Source: Hymenobacter aerilatus (GTDB taxonomy: Bacteria; Bacteroidota; Bacteroidia; Cytophagales; Hymenobacteraceae). From it: DNA of 64,000 nt. Location of the stretch: positions 3,266,501 to 3,330,500 of the forward strand of contig NZ_CP095053.1 in assembly GCF_022921095.1 (NCBI RefSeq). Direction: 5' to 3'. The notes beneath the pieces were generated by a model. The model did no database searches and was not told where the DNA came from. It saw only the letters and a list, made by a program, of their open reading frames with translations. This document shows positions 1-8,576 of the stretch, one piece after another. Every line of letters starts with the position of its first letter. Within the stretch, counting starts at the first letter, position 1. The translations under genes were made by a program, and so were the position numbers.

Positions 1-2
1 AC

Positions 3-698
3 GTACTGTTTTACTGCTCTTCCGGAACGGCCCTGCTCTCGCTCATCGTGCAGGGCACCATGACCGAAACCCTACCCCCGGCGCAGCGCCAGAAGTTCAG
101 CCTGAAGCTGTTGCGCTTGCGCTGGGACGAGGTACTGGAGCCCCGTGTCTTTCAGCCGGCGCTGGCTACCCTGCTGTGCATGTTTCCCTACGGAGCCGTG
201 CTTACCGTCATCCCTGATCAGAGCACGTATCTGAATATTGGCAACAAAGGCTTGTTTTTCACCTTCTACACCGTGGCCTCGCTGGCCGTACGGCTGGTAG
301 CTGGCCGCACCTCCGACCGCTACGGTCGGGTGCCGGTGCTGCGCTGGTCTACTGCCTTGTTGCTGGTGGCGCTGGTAGCGCTGGCTCTGGCGCGCTCGGC
401 CCCGTTTCTGCTGGCGGCGGCCGTGCTGTATGGTTTCGCTACGGGCCTCAACTCCCCTACCCTCTACGCCTGGACCATTGACCTGAGCCCCGCCGAACGG
501 CGCGGCCGGGGCGTGGCTACCATGTACATTGCCCTGGAAGCTGGTATTGGTCTGGGCGCCTTGCTGGCCGGTTGGATTTTTGCCAACTCACCCGCCCGCC
601 TACCCTACGTGCATGGTCTGAGCGCCGCCGTTACGCTGGCGGCTCTGGTGTACCTGTGGATAGGCGTGCGCAACCAATCTATTGCACAAGCCGAATAG
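3..698 (+). CDS. MFS transporter, C-terminal part (5' end outside window)
   Basis: The reading frame is open from the first bases, so the N-terminal half lies upstream and only about 231 residues are visible. Hydrophobic helices alternate with short loops. A loop with GRTSDRYGRVPVL matches the G-x-x-x-D-R-x-G-R cytoplasmic motif of the major facilitator superfamily, and the run GRGVATMYIALEAGIGLGALLAG resembles a later transmembrane helix of drug or sugar efflux MFS proteins. It should be an inner-membrane, proton-coupled transporter. The substrate cannot be told from this part. It ends 56 bases before the convergent GH43-like gene, with no clear terminator between them. Confidence 0.85.
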   Translation, partial: VLFYCSSGTALLSLIVQGTMTETLPPAQRQKFSLKLLRLRWDEVLEPRVFQPALATLLCMFPYGAVLTVIPDQSTYLNIGNKGLFFTFYTVASLAVRLVAGRTSDRYGRVPVLRWSTALLLVALVALALARSAPFLLAAAVLYGFATGLNSPTLYAWTIDLSPAERRGRGVATMYIALEAGIGLGALLAGWIFANSPARLPYVHGLSAAVTLAALVYLWIGVRNQSIAQAE

Positions 699-754
699 TT
701 TATACCATTGCTGGTTACTTGTGCGTCTTTGCCACTGCTCATGTTGGCTGCACG

Positions 755-1813
755 TCATTTTTTCTTCCAGTAGCGCTCCAGCCGGTCGGCTTCTTTGGCC
801 GTGAGGTGGATAATCGTGCCGTGCTTCGGCGACGTGAAGTTGGTGGCCTTCATCACACCCGTGTTGAAGTGCCCTATGTCGTTGAACGTGGCGAAATCGG
901 TGGTTTGGCAGAAGCCGAAATTGTGCGGCTGAATGCTGAACACGTCGTACATCAGCACCCATTTTTTCTCGCCGATGCGCTTCCATACATTGGGCGCTTC
1001 GCAGGCGCCTGGCTCGGCGTCTACCCACGCCGGGTTGTAGCGGTAGCCGCTGTGGATGCTGTCGGACAGCGCCATTTTGATGCCGCCGGGTTTCTCCTGG
1101 GCCACGTACATCAGGCAGAAGCGCCCGTCGGGCAATTGCGTGATATCGGCGTCCAATACCTGTATTTCGGGGTTTGGGTATTCAAACAGAATTTTGGGCG
1201 ACGACGTGAGCCGGGTAAAGGCCGCATCAGTATAGGCGTAGTAGAGCTTGGTGCGGCCGTTGCCCAGGCGCATGGTGAAGTACAGCATCATTTTGCCAGC
1301 GGCAGCATCGTACACCGTTTCGGGTGCCCAGGCGCAGCCGACATCCTTCAGTTCCGGAAAAGCCTCGTCGAGGCGCACGACGTGGTGCGTCCAGTGGAGG
1401 AGGTCGGTGGAACGGAGCAGCACCAGCCCCCGATTGTTGCCCCATCCATACGCCTTTTCGTCCCGCTCCCAGGTGGTAGCGCGGTATCCCTTTTGCTTGG
1501 CAAACAGATGCAAGTCAGTCATGGCCATATAAAAGGCACCATCGGGGCCCCGGTAAATATGCGGGTCGCGGATGCCGCGCTGCTCGGCAATGGTGTCGCC
1601 GGCTATAACAGGCTGCCCGTTGTTGACGGCCGTGAACGTGTAGCCGTCGCGGCTGGTGGCCATAAACAGGCTGTGCGTGGGGTCGGTGAAGAACACGAAC
1701 AGGTAGGCTCCCATCTTCTTCTCGTTGGGAAACGCGCCGTTGAGTTGTGCTGCCACCAGCCCAAGCAAACTCAGCAACGCCACAGTTCCTAGTAATACCC
1801 TATTCCAATTCAT
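755..1813 (-). CDS. GH43-like secreted glycoside hydrolase
   Basis: 352 residues. An N-terminal hydrophobic segment (about residues 6-22) looks like a signal peptide or anchor, so it acts in the periplasm or outside. The rest has the repeating pattern of a five-bladed beta-propeller: Asp44 in FTDPTH, Asp83 in the IRDPHIY motif and Glu165 in the WAPE motif fit the acidic trio of family 43 (arabinofuranosidase or xylosidase type), with the RDPH and WAPE strings the clearest family marks. Substrate is not predictable. Transcribed away from the DUF3857 genes. A TAGCTTTG box (minus strand, 1860-1867) in the divergent gap fits a Bacteroidota -7 element. The best upstream TTTG is 23 bases away, longer than usual. 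Confidence 0.8.
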   Translation of the reverse strand: MNWNRVLLGTVALLSLLGLVAAQLNGAFPNEKKMGAYLFVFFTDPTHSLFMATSRDGYTFTAVNNGQPVIAGDTIAEQRGIRDPHIYRGPDGAFYMAMTDLHLFAKQKGYRATTWERDEKAYGWGNNRGLVLLRSTDLLHWTHHVVRLDEAFPELKDVGCAWAPETVYDAAAGKMMLYFTMRLGNGRTKLYYAYTDAAFTRLTSSPKILFEYPNPEIQVLDADITQLPDGRFCLMYVAQEKPGGIKMALSDSIHSGYRYNPAWVDAEPGACEAPNVWKRIGEKKWVLMYDVFSIQPHNFGFCQTTDFATFNDIGHFNTGVMKATNFTSPKHGTIIHLTAKEADRLERYWKKK

Positions 1814-2082
1814 AGTTCCTGTAGTCTTTTATCAGAATGCCGCGCTAAACCGGCGCTACCAAAGCTACGGTACAGTGGTCCAAACTACTACAAACAGAGC
1901 TGCGCTGGCTCCCCCTTCGAAACGCAGCACAGGCATAGCCTTAGAAATAAAGTACAGAAGTTTGGCCAAATATCATCTATTATTCATCTTTGATGAAGAA
2001 TAGAAAGCTGGCTTTATAAGATTGGCTTAGACTATCAATATCAATTTGTTGCTATTACGCGTCGTTTCTACTTTTCCTGATT

Positions 2083-4137
2083 ATGCGTCATATTATACTC
2101 GGCAGTAGCTTACTGCTGGGGCTGCTGTATGGCTACTCGCCAGCAATGGCACAGAAGGCTACTGCCCCAAAGCCCCCAATATCTTTCGGCGACATATCGG
2201 CCGTTGATTTTGCTCCCAATCCTACCCCTCTAGCTGCCGATAGCGCCGCCGAAGCCGAGGTACTGTGCGATTATGGGCAGTCGCGTATTGTAGGCGCCAC
2301 AGAGAAGTTTCAGGTGGTATTCGACCGCACCACGCGCATTCATATTCTGCGCAAGGCCGGCTACGACTGGGCCACAGTGCGTGTGCCCCTCTACGTGGAT
2401 AACGAACAGCGCGAAAAGCTTTCCAACCTAAAAGGCTTCACCTACAACCTGGTAGGCGGCAAGGTAGAGAAAACCAAGCTGGACCCCAGCTCGGGCGTAT
2501 TCAGTGAGAAAATCGACAAAAACCATGTCCTCTACTCTTTCACGCTGCCCAACGTGAAGGAAGGCTCGGTGGTGGAGTTTACCTACACCATTACGTCGGA
2601 TTTCCTCTTCAACCTTCAGGATTGGCAGTTTCAACACCGCATACCTACCCGCTGGAGCGAGTACCGCGTAGCGCTGCCTTCCTTCTTCCGATACAAGGAA
2701 ATCACGCACGGCTACCTACCCTTTGCCGCCCACGATCAGGCGTGGGTGCCCTACAGCACCGGCTACCACCAGAATCAGCAAACGGGTTATGGTTCCGTTA
2801 ATACGGGCCCTACCCAAACAACCAGCATCAGCACGCAGGCGCTGGCCGAGCGTTGGGTGCTGCAAAATGCGCCGGCTTTCCGGGAAGAGCCGTTTATGGC
2901 CGCCGCCCAGGACTACATGCGTAGCGTGCACTTCGAGCTGGCCGGCTCCGATTTTACAGGCCATGATTTCCGCGACTTGTCGAACACGTGGGAGAAGATT
3001 GGGGCGGCGCTGCTGTCTGACGAGCGGTTTGGTGTGGTGCTCAACCAGAACTCGCCGCTGGCAACTGAGGCCAAGGCCCTGCGCGCCCGCTACCCCGATG
3101 CCCGCGCCCGCGCCGAAGCCGTGCTGCGGCTGGTGCAGCAACACGTGAAATACAACGGCCAAGAACGACTCTACACGTCGCAGCCTACCCGCAAAACCTA
3201 CGAGCAGCACCAAGGCAACTCGGCTGATGTGAACTTGCTGCTGCTGCAAACGCTACGTGCGGCCGAGCTGACCGCCAGCCCCGTGCTGCTCAGCACCCGC
3301 AGCCACGGCCGCATCGTGACAGATATGCCCTTGCTTAGCCAGTTCAACTACACCATTGCCCACGTGCTGCTGCCCGATGGCGAGTTGCTACTGGACGCTA
3401 CCGAGCCGCTGCTACCCATTGAGATGCTGCCAGAGCGTTGCCTCAACGAACAGGGTCGCCTGCTAACGGCCACCGGTGCCTGGGTGCCCCTTGCCAGCAA
3501 GCGCAACTACTTGGAATACACCAAGGCCGACTTCAAGCTAGACGATACGGGCACTTTGCGCGGCACGATGCGCCAGGGCTACAGCGGTTATGCCGGGTTG
3601 GCTGCCCGACAGCAAGTGCTCAGCCAGGGCGAATCGGCCTACAAAATTCAGCTGGGCCGCCGCTGGACCGACTGGCAGCTGACCAACCCGCCTACCCTAC
3701 TGGAGCTGGAAGACCCCAGCAAGGCCTTTGCCGTGGAGCTGGCTATGACCCTACCCGGCCCCGAAACGCCGGCCAATCTGCTCTACCTGCCCCTAATGCA
3801 AACGGTAGGGCTGAGCACCAACCCCTTCCGCCACGCCGACCGGTTCTTCCCCGTTGATTTCAGCACCAGCCGCGAGCTGACGCAAGTAGTGAGCCTGGTT
3901 TTGCCGACCCGCTATACGGTGCAGGAGAAGCCCGCCGATTTGCAGCTGGCCCTACCCGGCAATGCCGGCAAATTTCTCTACCATGTGGCCCAGCCTACGC
4001 TTGACCGCCTAGAAATTACCTCGCGCCTGCAACTCACCAAGACCAGCTATAGCCCCGCCGAGTACGCAGCCCTACGCGAGTTCTACAGCCGCGCCATTGC
4101 CAAGCACGCCGAAATGCTGGTGCTGCAACGGAAATAA
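2083..4137 (+). CDS. DUF3857 / transglutaminase-like secreted protein, first of three (degenerate site)
   Basis: 684 residues with a signal peptide ending near MAQ (about residue 24). Residues about 60-230 form a DUF3857 beta domain, followed by a transglutaminase-like core (about 300-445) and a C-terminal beta region. In the position of the catalytic Cys there is Ser380 (GNSADVN), and the expected His is Tyr423 (FNY); an Asp remains at 438 (LLLDATE). I infer it is not an active cysteine enzyme and may bind peptide or glycan instead. It is closely similar along its length to the next gene (for example the NLQDWQFQ and RWSEYR motifs), so the two are tandem duplicates. The start chosen is the ATG that gives the clean signal peptide. 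Confidence 0.85.
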   Translation: MRHIILGSSLLLGLLYGYSPAMAQKATAPKPPISFGDISAVDFAPNPTPLAADSAAEAEVLCDYGQSRIVGATEKFQVVFDRTTRIHILRKAGYDWATVRVPLYVDNEQREKLSNLKGFTYNLVGGKVEKTKLDPSSGVFSEKIDKNHVLYSFTLPNVKEGSVVEFTYTITSDFLFNLQDWQFQHRIPTRWSEYRVALPSFFRYKEITHGYLPFAAHDQAWVPYSTGYHQNQQTGYGSVNTGPTQTTSISTQALAERWVLQNAPAFREEPFMAAAQDYMRSVHFELAGSDFTGHDFRDLSNTWEKIGAALLSDERFGVVLNQNSPLATEAKALRARYPDARARAEAVLRLVQQHVKYNGQERLYTSQPTRKTYEQHQGNSADVNLLLLQTLRAAELTASPVLLSTRSHGRIVTDMPLLSQFNYTIAHVLLPDGELLLDATEPLLPIEMLPERCLNEQGRLLTATGAWVPLASKRNYLEYTKADFKLDDTGTLRGTMRQGYSGYAGLAARQQVLSQGESAYKIQLGRRWTDWQLTNPPTLLELEDPSKAFAVELAMTLPGPETPANLLYLPLMQTVGLSTNPFRHADRFFPVDFSTSRELTQVVSLVLPTRYTVQEKPADLQLALPGNAGKFLYHVAQPTLDRLEITSRLQLTKTSYSPAEYAALREFYSRAIAKHAEMLVLQRK

Positions 4138-4303
4138 ATTATTGCATTCATTATCAAACCAATAGCAATTGCCGTTGGTTGCCGCCGCTCTGCTTTCTGC
4201 GCTACACCTTATTGTAACTATACCCGTCGCTGCTATGCCCTACCCCGTCGCATAGCAACGGTTTCTGGTGTCTTCATCGATTATTATTTCCCTTTACTGC
4301 TTT

Positions 4304-6343
4304 ATGCAAAAACTACTACCCCATGTGTTTCTACTGGCGCTAGCTGGTGGCCTCTCCTTTACTGCTAACGCTCAAACGGAACCTGTTAAGTTTGGCAAAC
4401 TCGATCCGCAGGACATGGACGCGAAGAACTTTGTGGCCGACAGCGCCGCCGAGGCTGTCGTGCTCTGCGACTACGGGCAGTCGCGTTTCAACGTATCCAA
4501 TGGCGAATTTAAAATCGTGTTTGAACGCGTGACGCGCATCAAGATTCTCAAGAAATCGGCCTACGATCGGGCCACGGTGGAGGTGCCGCTGTATCATAAA
4601 GGCACCAACGAAGAGAAACTGAGTGGTCTGCGCGGCTTTACTTACAACATGGTGAACGGGCAGCTAGTGAAAGAAAAGCTGGCCAGCGAAAACACTTTCC
4701 GCGAAGAAAAATCGGCCAACGTGACGGTGCGAAAGTTTACGTTACCTAACGTGCGCGTGGGCTCCGTGATTGAGTACGCCTACACCGTCAATTCTGACTT
4801 CCTGTTCAACTTCCAGGACTGGCAATTTCAGGAGAGCATTCCGGTGCGCTGGAGCGAGTACCGGGCCAGCATCCCGGAGTATTTCGACTACAAAATGCTG
4901 ATGCAGGGCTACGAGCCGCTGGCTATTAGTGAGCACCCCACTGGCCAGACGCAGTATACGATCAACACCAGTGGCTCTTTTGACGACTACGGCAACCGCC
5001 AAAGCGCGAGCAGCCAGACGGTATCGGCCAACGTGACCAACCACCGCTGGGTGATGAAAAACGTGCCGGCGTTCCGCAACGAGCCGTACATGACCACCTC
5101 GCGCGACTTTGTGGCCCGCATCGACTTTGAACTGGCCGGCACCAAATGGCCCAACCAGGGCTACCACAGCGTGGCTAACTCCTGGAACAAGATCAACGAA
5201 GAACTGCTGACTGAGGAAAGTTTTGGTAACCAAGCGAAGCACGCCAGCTTTCTAAAAGAGGAAATTGCGGCTCTCAAAGCCAAGCATGCCGGCAACCCGG
5301 CGGCCCTGACAGCTGCTGTGCGCCACCTGGTGCACCACTCGGTGAAATACAACGACCAGGACCGCCTCTATGCTACCACCACTACCCGCCGGGCCTACGA
5401 CCAGCACAATGGTAGTGCTGCTGACGTGAACCTGCTGCTGATTGGCGCCCTGCGCGACGCCGGCCTAACGGCCCATCCCGTCATTCTGAGCACCCGCGAC
5501 CATGGCCGCGTAAATACCATGTTTCCGCTGCTGTCGAATTTCAACTACGTTATTGCCCACGTAGCACTACCCGACAACAAGGAGATGCTAGTAGACGCCA
5601 CCGAGGAAGCCATGCCCTGCGGCAATCTGCCCGGCCGCTGCCTGAATGGGGTAGGGCGCCTACTACTACCCGATGCGACGCAGTCGCGCTGGGTGGACCT
5701 CACGCCCTCTACCCGCTTTGTAGACTACCGCAAGGTGCAGCTGCAATTGGATGAGAAAGGCGGCTATACCGGCCAAGTGCACCAGGAATATGGCGGCTAC
5801 CTAGGCGCCCACCACCGCTCGCGCTTGGTGAAGCTGGGCGAGAAAAAATTTATGGAAGAGCTAGCTAAGGGCCACGAGGGCTGGGACATTCCGAAGTATG
5901 CGTTCAAGGAAAAAGAAACCTATACAGCACCGCTTGCCCTCGACTACGAGCTGACCAGCACCGGCAACGAGCAGGCCGCCGACATGCTGTATATCAACCC
6001 CATGCGGCATTTTGGCGACAGCAAAAATCCTTTCCTGCATGAAGACCGTCGCTTTCCGGTGGATTTTGGTGCGCTGATGGACGAAACCAACCTGGTAACG
6101 CTTACCCTACCTGCCGGCTACGCGGTAGAGGAAATGCCCAAGCCGCTGGTGGTAGACCTACCCGACAACGGCGGCCGGTTTATGTATTCCATCTCGCCCA
6201 GCGAAAATTCTTTGCAGATTATGACCCGCATGAACCTGCGCAAGACGGTGTACTCGGCCGAGGAGTACGCGGCGCTGCGCGACTTCTACTCGCGTCTGCT
6301 GGCCAAGCAGGCCGAGCAAATTGTGCTCAAGAAAAAATCGTAA
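4304..6343 (+). CDS. DUF3857 / transglutaminase-like secreted protein, second of three (degenerate site)
   Basis: 679 residues counted from the ATG at 4304, which begins a signal peptide MQKLLPHVFLLALAGG; an upstream in-frame GTG at 4268 would bury it. Same domain order as its upstream neighbour: DUF3857 region, transglutaminase-like core, C-terminal beta region. The catalytic Cys position is Ala372 (GSAADVN) and the His position is Tyr415 (FNY); Asp431 remains (LVDATEE). Like the first paralog it should be catalytically dead as a transglutaminase. It ends 4 bases before the third member, so the last two are almost certainly cotranscribed. The gap of 166 bases after the first gene may hold a separate promoter. 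Confidence 0.86.
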   Translation: MQKLLPHVFLLALAGGLSFTANAQTEPVKFGKLDPQDMDAKNFVADSAAEAVVLCDYGQSRFNVSNGEFKIVFERVTRIKILKKSAYDRATVEVPLYHKGTNEEKLSGLRGFTYNMVNGQLVKEKLASENTFREEKSANVTVRKFTLPNVRVGSVIEYAYTVNSDFLFNFQDWQFQESIPVRWSEYRASIPEYFDYKMLMQGYEPLAISEHPTGQTQYTINTSGSFDDYGNRQSASSQTVSANVTNHRWVMKNVPAFRNEPYMTTSRDFVARIDFELAGTKWPNQGYHSVANSWNKINEELLTEESFGNQAKHASFLKEEIAALKAKHAGNPAALTAAVRHLVHHSVKYNDQDRLYATTTTRRAYDQHNGSAADVNLLLIGALRDAGLTAHPVILSTRDHGRVNTMFPLLSNFNYVIAHVALPDNKEMLVDATEEAMPCGNLPGRCLNGVGRLLLPDATQSRWVDLTPSTRFVDYRKVQLQLDEKGGYTGQVHQEYGGYLGAHHRSRLVKLGEKKFMEELAKGHEGWDIPKYAFKEKETYTAPLALDYELTSTGNEQAADMLYINPMRHFGDSKNPFLHEDRRFPVDFGALMDETNLVTLTLPAGYAVEEMPKPLVVDLPDNGGRFMYSISPSENSLQIMTRMNLRKTVYSAEEYAALRDFYSRLLAKQAEQIVLKKKS

Positions 6344-6347
6344 GCTG

Positions 6348-8303
6348 ATGCGTCACTTTTCCCTACCCTGCCGGGCTGTTGTACTGAGCGCCAGTCTGTT
6401 TGCTACTGACACTGCCTGGGCCGCACCGGCACCTAAGTACCCAGTGAGCGACCTACCCGCCAGCTTGCGCGAGAATGCCCACGGCGTGGTGCGCGCCTAC
6501 GACGAAACGCTCGTAGTGAAATCGGTGAGCCGTACGGTGAGTACAGTGCACCGCGCAATTACCATCCTAGACGGCGCCGGGTCTGACTGGGCACAATTGA
6601 TGGTGCCCTACGATCAGCTTAACAGTATCAACTACCTGCGCGGGGCCGTGTACGACGTCGACGGCCGCCTGATTCGCTCTCTACGCGCTAGCGACGTGAA
6701 GGACTACGGCCTCTCCGACGGCTTCAGCCTAGCTACCGACAACCGCGGCCGACTGGCCACGCTGCAACAATCGGCCTACCCCTACACGGTGGAGTTTGAC
6801 TACGAAATCACTTCCGACAACTCCTTATTTTACAGCACCTGGGAGCCGCAAGATGAGCCGCAGCTAGCCGTAGAGCACGCTACCTTCCGGGTGCTCACGC
6901 CTGCGGCCCTACCCTTGCGCTACCAGGAGCGGCACTTGCCTAAGGGCGTACAGGCTGCGCACTCGCAGCAGAGCGGGCAGGAAGTATATCAGTGGGAAGT
7001 GAAAGCCCTGGCCGCCGTGGAGCGCGAGCCCGACGGGCCGCCGTTACGCGATTTGGTGCCGATGGTGGTGACGGCCCCCGCTGCTTTTGAGGTGCAGGGC
7101 CATGCCGGTAGCGCCGCTTCCTGGCAGCAACTGGGCCAGTGGAGCTACGAGCTGAACAAGGGCCGCGACGTGCTGCCCGACGACTTACGGACCCGCGTGG
7201 CGGCACTGGTGAAAGACGAAAAAGACGAGCGCGCTCGCATCCGAAAAGTGTACGAGTTTTTGCAGGCCAATACGCGCTACATTTCGGTGCAGCTAGGGTT
7301 AGGCGGCTGGCAGACGTTTCCGGCCTCGGCGGTGAGCACCAACGGCTACGGCGACTGCAAAGCCCTGTCGAACTACGGAATGGCATTGTTGCAGGCAGCC
7401 GGCATCACGGGCTACTGTGCCCTGGTGCGCGCCGATGCGCCCGACATTCACACGGAGTTTTCCAGTTCACAGTTCAACCACGTGATACTGTGCGTGCCGC
7501 TGGCTGCCACCAAAACCGCTAAGGCCGATACCGTGTGGCTGGAGTGCACCAGCCAAACGGCGCCGTTTGGCTACATGGGCAGCTTCACGGGCAACCGCCA
7601 TGCGTTGTTGCTCACGCCACAGGGGGGCAAGCTGGTGCGCACGCCTACCTACGGCGTGCGCGAAAACCGCCGCGAGCGGCTGGCCGATGTATATCTGGAT
7701 GCGCAAGGCAAAGCTACAGCCGCCGTGCGCACAGCCTATACCGGCCTGGAGCAGGACCGCCTCAGCGCCATGCTCGATGGCCTGGACCCAGCCCAACAAA
7801 AGAAGTATATCACGGAAAGCCTGACACTGAACAACTTCAGCATCACAAAATTCAACCTGACGGCCAACCGCCAGCAAGCCCTACCCATGGTAACAGAGAA
7901 GCTGGACCTCGCGCTGCCCACTTTTGCTTCGGTGAGCGGCAAGCGCTTGTTTCTAGCGCCTAACCTGCTCAGCCGCTTACCCGCCTTATCCGCCCCCGTG
8001 GGCGGCCGCCAATCCGATGTGTGGCTGAGCCATGCCTACACCTACGCCGACACAGTACGCATTCACGTGCCGGCCGGGCTACAACCCGAAAATCTGCCGG
8101 CGCCAGTGCAGCTTACTACGGCTTTCGGTACGTACTCGGCGCAGCTACATACCCTACCCGATGGCACGTTGCAGTACGTACGCCGGCTGCAAATGCCGCG
8201 CACGCGCTTCGCTAAAGAAGACTACCCGGCTTACGTGGAGTTCCGCCGCAAAATCAGCGCGGCCGATAAGGCGCAGATCGTGCTGCTGAAGACGGACGTC
8301 TAG
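6348..8303 (+). CDS. DUF3857 / transglutaminase-like secreted protein, third of three (Cys and His kept)
   Basis: 651 residues from the ATG at 6348, just 4 bases after the previous stop. A hydrophobic signal peptide ends near AWAAPA. The DUF3857 region covers about residues 40-230, and the transglutaminase-like core about 260-410. This member has the expected Cys337 (GYGDCKALS) and His378 (FNHVIL); the third catalytic position is Glu399 (WLECT) where the family usually has Asp. It could therefore still be an active papain-fold enzyme, acting on peptides or cross-links in the periplasm. It is more distant from the other two than they are from each other. A strong intrinsic terminator follows, closing the cluster. 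Confidence 0.86.
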   Translation: MRHFSLPCRAVVLSASLFATDTAWAAPAPKYPVSDLPASLRENAHGVVRAYDETLVVKSVSRTVSTVHRAITILDGAGSDWAQLMVPYDQLNSINYLRGAVYDVDGRLIRSLRASDVKDYGLSDGFSLATDNRGRLATLQQSAYPYTVEFDYEITSDNSLFYSTWEPQDEPQLAVEHATFRVLTPAALPLRYQERHLPKGVQAAHSQQSGQEVYQWEVKALAAVEREPDGPPLRDLVPMVVTAPAAFEVQGHAGSAASWQQLGQWSYELNKGRDVLPDDLRTRVAALVKDEKDERARIRKVYEFLQANTRYISVQLGLGGWQTFPASAVSTNGYGDCKALSNYGMALLQAAGITGYCALVRADAPDIHTEFSSSQFNHVILCVPLAATKTAKADTVWLECTSQTAPFGYMGSFTGNRHALLLTPQGGKLVRTPTYGVRENRRERLADVYLDAQGKATAAVRTAYTGLEQDRLSAMLDGLDPAQQKKYITESLTLNNFSITKFNLTANRQQALPMVTEKLDLALPTFASVSGKRLFLAPNLLSRLPALSAPVGGRQSDVWLSHAYTYADTVRIHVPAGLQPENLPAPVQLTTAFGTYSAQLHTLPDGTLQYVRRLQMPRTRFAKEDYPAYVEFRRKISAADKAQIVLLKTDV

Positions 8304-8320
8304 CGAACCTTCTCACCCTT

Positions 8321-8357
8321 TAAAGGTCTGGCTATCAGAGATGGCCAGACCTTTTTT
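8321..8357 (+). terminator. Intrinsic terminator after the DUF3857 cluster
   Basis: An 11-base perfect stem (AAAGGTCTGGC at 8322-8332 with its complement at 8344-8354), loop of 11 bases, then a T-rich tail. It lies 18 bases after the stop of the third DUF3857 gene. The remaining bases up to 8576 show no further gene. Confidence 0.85.
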
Positions 8358-8576
8358 ATTACCTGTGCATCAGGCGGCTGCGTAGTTCTTCTCATCAAGC
8401 AGTTTATTTTGTGAACACAATCTTTCTATCCTGCTAAAACAACCTAAACTCTAGCCGTATAGTCGTTGTCTAGCCCCTGTTTGTCGAATAGATAATAGGT
8501 GGCGTCTAAGGGATATTATTTTCGTTGTCTGCCTACTACTCCTACCCTACCTTTCCACTTTCTCACCTCCTACCTG

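Noticed and set aside
572..1792. 406-codon open frame on the plus strand opposite the GH43-like gene
   Set aside because: The minus-strand frame has a signal peptide and GH43 motifs; this one has no family similarity and overlaps it almost fully.
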